Positions 62,556-64,000 of a stretch of 64,000 bases of DNA are shown here, one piece after another. Positions within the stretch are counted from its first letter, which is position 1. Each line of letters opens with the position of its first letter. Under the pieces are notes generated by a model. It worked only from the letters and a program-made list of their open reading frames with translations, was not told the origin of the DNA and did not search any database. Both the position numbers and the translations under genes were made by a program. Origin of the DNA: Desulfosediminicola flagellatus (GTDB lineage: Bacteria > Desulfobacterota > Desulfobulbia > Desulfobulbales > Desulfocapsaceae); NCBI RefSeq assembly GCF_005116655.2, contig NZ_CP050698.1, forward strand, positions 1,194,001 to 1,258,000. Reading direction: 5' to 3'.

Positions 62556-63905
62556 ATGGCAATGAACACAAACAATCCTCAAGGGAGCAACATCTTCCCC
62601 CACCATATAAAAATCGACCATCTCGGCGGAGCCGATTGTGTCACAGGTTCCTGCCATCTGGTACGATTTTGCCCTGAGACGGATAAAACTGTCAACATCC
62701 TGGTGGATTGTGGTTCTACCTATGGTGATGATCCTGAGTTGCCTTTCGATCAATTCCCCGTTTCACCAGATCAAATAGACTATCTCTTTTTAACCCACGC
62801 CCATATAGACCATATAGGCAGAGTACCTGATCTGATTGACGCTGGATTTAGTGGTGAGATTATCTGCACCCATGCAACCAAGGCGCTACTTTCTCCTATG
62901 CTGCATGATGCTTTATCTTTCTCGAACAGAACAGATAAAGATATTAACCGCATTGAAAAACGTATAGACGATCTGTCTTGGGGGTTTGAACTGTATGAGA
63001 CCTTTACCCTGAAAAATGGAATCACCTTCAAATTGAAAAATGCCGGGCATATTCTCGGCTCCTGTTTCATTCTATTTACGTTCCCTGATACCGAGGCCAA
63101 TGTAAGTATCAGAGTGATTTTCTCAGGGGACCTTGGCTCTACAGATACACCAATACTTCCGGACCCGGACATACCAGATTCCTGCGATCTCCTCATTATG
63201 GAATCGACCTATGGTGACAGACTCCATCCAGACAGAAAAAGCCGAGTTGAAAATTTACGAAGATTGCTGGATAAAGCTCTTGCCGACAACGGTATTGTTT
63301 ATATCCCTGCTTTTGCTTTGGGAAGAACACAGGAATTGCTTTACGAGTTAGACCGAATCGGTGTAAAGGTTCCGGTCTTTGTAGATTCTCCTCTCGGACT
63401 AAAAATCACCAAAATTTATTCAGAGCTTGATGCTTTCTGGGATAAAGAAGCAAAAGGGCTTAAAGATAGAGGCGACCACCCCTTGGATTTTAGAGGGTTG
63501 TATGGGGTAAATAGCTACCGCGATCATAAGCAACTGCTCGATATTAAAGGGCCGGCTATCATTATTGCAGGTAGTGGAATGTGCACCGGTGGCCGAATTG
63601 TTGACCATTTAAAACATGGTCTTGAAGCCCCTTTGAACGACATCTTCTTCGTTGGCTACCAAGCCAAAGGGACACCCGGTAGAAAAATGATTGAGAAGAA
63701 GGTTCCTGTTAAGGCTGGCATCCATATGCTTACAGCGTATTCAGCTCATGCTGATCAGCAAATGCTGGTTGATTGGTTTAAGTCAATGCCGGTACCACCA
63801 AAAGAGTTTCGATTGATCCATGGAGAGGATAAAGCACGAAAAGAGCTGTATATGCTGCTCGAATCACTGAGTCCTAAGTCCTGTAACCTCAGTCCTGGTA
63901 GTTAA
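62556..63905 (+). CDS. MBL-fold beta-CASP RNA-processing exonuclease family protein
   Basis: A 449-residue metallo-beta-lactamase/beta-CASP protein related to CPSF73 and bacterial YSH1-like RNases. Metal site HAHIDHIGRVPDL, then SGDLGS, ESTYGDR, the beta-CASP insert with AGSGMCTGGRIVDHL, and the C-terminal LTAYSAHADQQMLVDWF and IHGEDKAR. The last residues (LSPKSCNLSPGS) are encoded by an AGTCCTAA repeat tract, so the natural C-terminus was replaced or extended. ATG 62556 or 62562. Confidence 0.88.
   Translation: MAMNTNNPQGSNIFPHHIKIDHLGGADCVTGSCHLVRFCPETDKTVNILVDCGSTYGDDPELPFDQFPVSPDQIDYLFLTHAHIDHIGRVPDLIDAGFSGEIICTHATKALLSPMLHDALSFSNRTDKDINRIEKRIDDLSWGFELYETFTLKNGITFKLKNAGHILGSCFILFTFPDTEANVSIRVIFSGDLGSTDTPILPDPDIPDSCDLLIMESTYGDRLHPDRKSRVENLRRLLDKALADNGIVYIPAFALGRTQELLYELDRIGVKVPVFVDSPLGLKITKIYSELDAFWDKEAKGLKDRGDHPLDFRGLYGVNSYRDHKQLLDIKGPAIIIAGSGMCTGGRIVDHLKHGLEAPLNDIFFVGYQAKGTPGRKMIEKKVPVKAGIHMLTAYSAHADQQMLVDWFKSMPVPPKEFRLIHGEDKARKELYMLLESLSPKSCNLSPGS
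63870..63903 (+). repeat. AGTCCTAA-type repeat forming the 3' end of the beta-CASP gene
   Basis: A 34-bp tract differing at three positions from fcl tract 51132-51165. It supplies the last codons and the frame into the TAA stop at 63903-63905. Confidence 0.8.
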
Positions 63906-64000
63906 GCATGGTGATGATAGGGCACGAAAGGCTCTTGATGAGGCCTTGAATCAATAAACTCTCAACGTATCTTCCCCTCTTTCTAATATTTTGTATATAA

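Overview
The window reads as a chromosomal segment of a Desulfobacterota bacterium, most likely a Desulfobulbales/Desulfocapsaceae-type anaerobe. This is inferred from gene content and order: ffh-rpsP-KH-rimM-trmD, a ferredoxin-fused EtfA beside an acyl-CoA dehydrogenase, a PxxKW Cys-rich protein and a short Rieske/cytochrome b pair. No rRNA or tRNA gene was recognised, so the placement is indirect.

Region 1 (1-33.6 kb) is mainly housekeeping. It holds a translation/SRP block on the minus strand (trmD, rimM, KH protein, rpsP, ffh) and a MoxR-type ATPase with a VWA partner. RNase D, a YejB/YejE-like permease pair and a complete Mla lipid-transport operon (mlaE-F-D-A-C plus a cyclic-nucleotide-binding protein) follow. 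Next is a long fatty-acid operon (DUF177-rpmF-plsX-fabH-acyl-CoA dehydrogenase-etfB-etfA-fabG-acpP-fabF-rpiB), then nrdR-ribD, a ParB-like protein, an HU/IHF protein, pilC, UDP-glucose dehydrogenase, a YggS-type PLP protein and tatD.

Region 2 (34-47.5 kb) starts with a Roadblock protein, an MglA-like GTPase and a 1078-residue acidic protein carrying three copies of an unfamiliar helical domain. Rieske/cytochrome b, coaD, rsmD, psd, ilvN and ilvB follow on the minus strand. leuA on the plus strand is preceded by a leucine-rich leader peptide and a terminator/antiterminator, a classical attenuation device.

Region 3 (47.5-64 kb) is accessory. It has an MNT/HEPN toxin-antitoxin pair, GDP-fucose synthesis genes (gmd, fcl) separated by a four-helix-bundle gene, a peptide-modification cluster, IS3-family wreckage, a UDP-sugar epimerase and a beta-CASP nuclease.

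The most interesting locus is 52769-58849. A 55-residue Cys-rich peptide gene is followed by a PqqD-like recognition protein, an S24/S26-type Ser/His peptidase and three radical SAM/SPASM enzymes, the second of which carries a C-terminal HPr-kinase-like P-loop domain. This is a candidate RiPP pathway bracketed by related IS3 remnants.

A second thread is a family of short heptamer-like repeats (GTGAGGTGTTAGG-type and AGTCCTA-type) at about ten loci. Some lie inside two 0.2 kb MITE-like elements with perfect 9-bp target duplications, some form hairpins, some flank the four-helix-bundle gene in inverted orientation, and some are inserted in frame into fcl and the beta-CASP gene.
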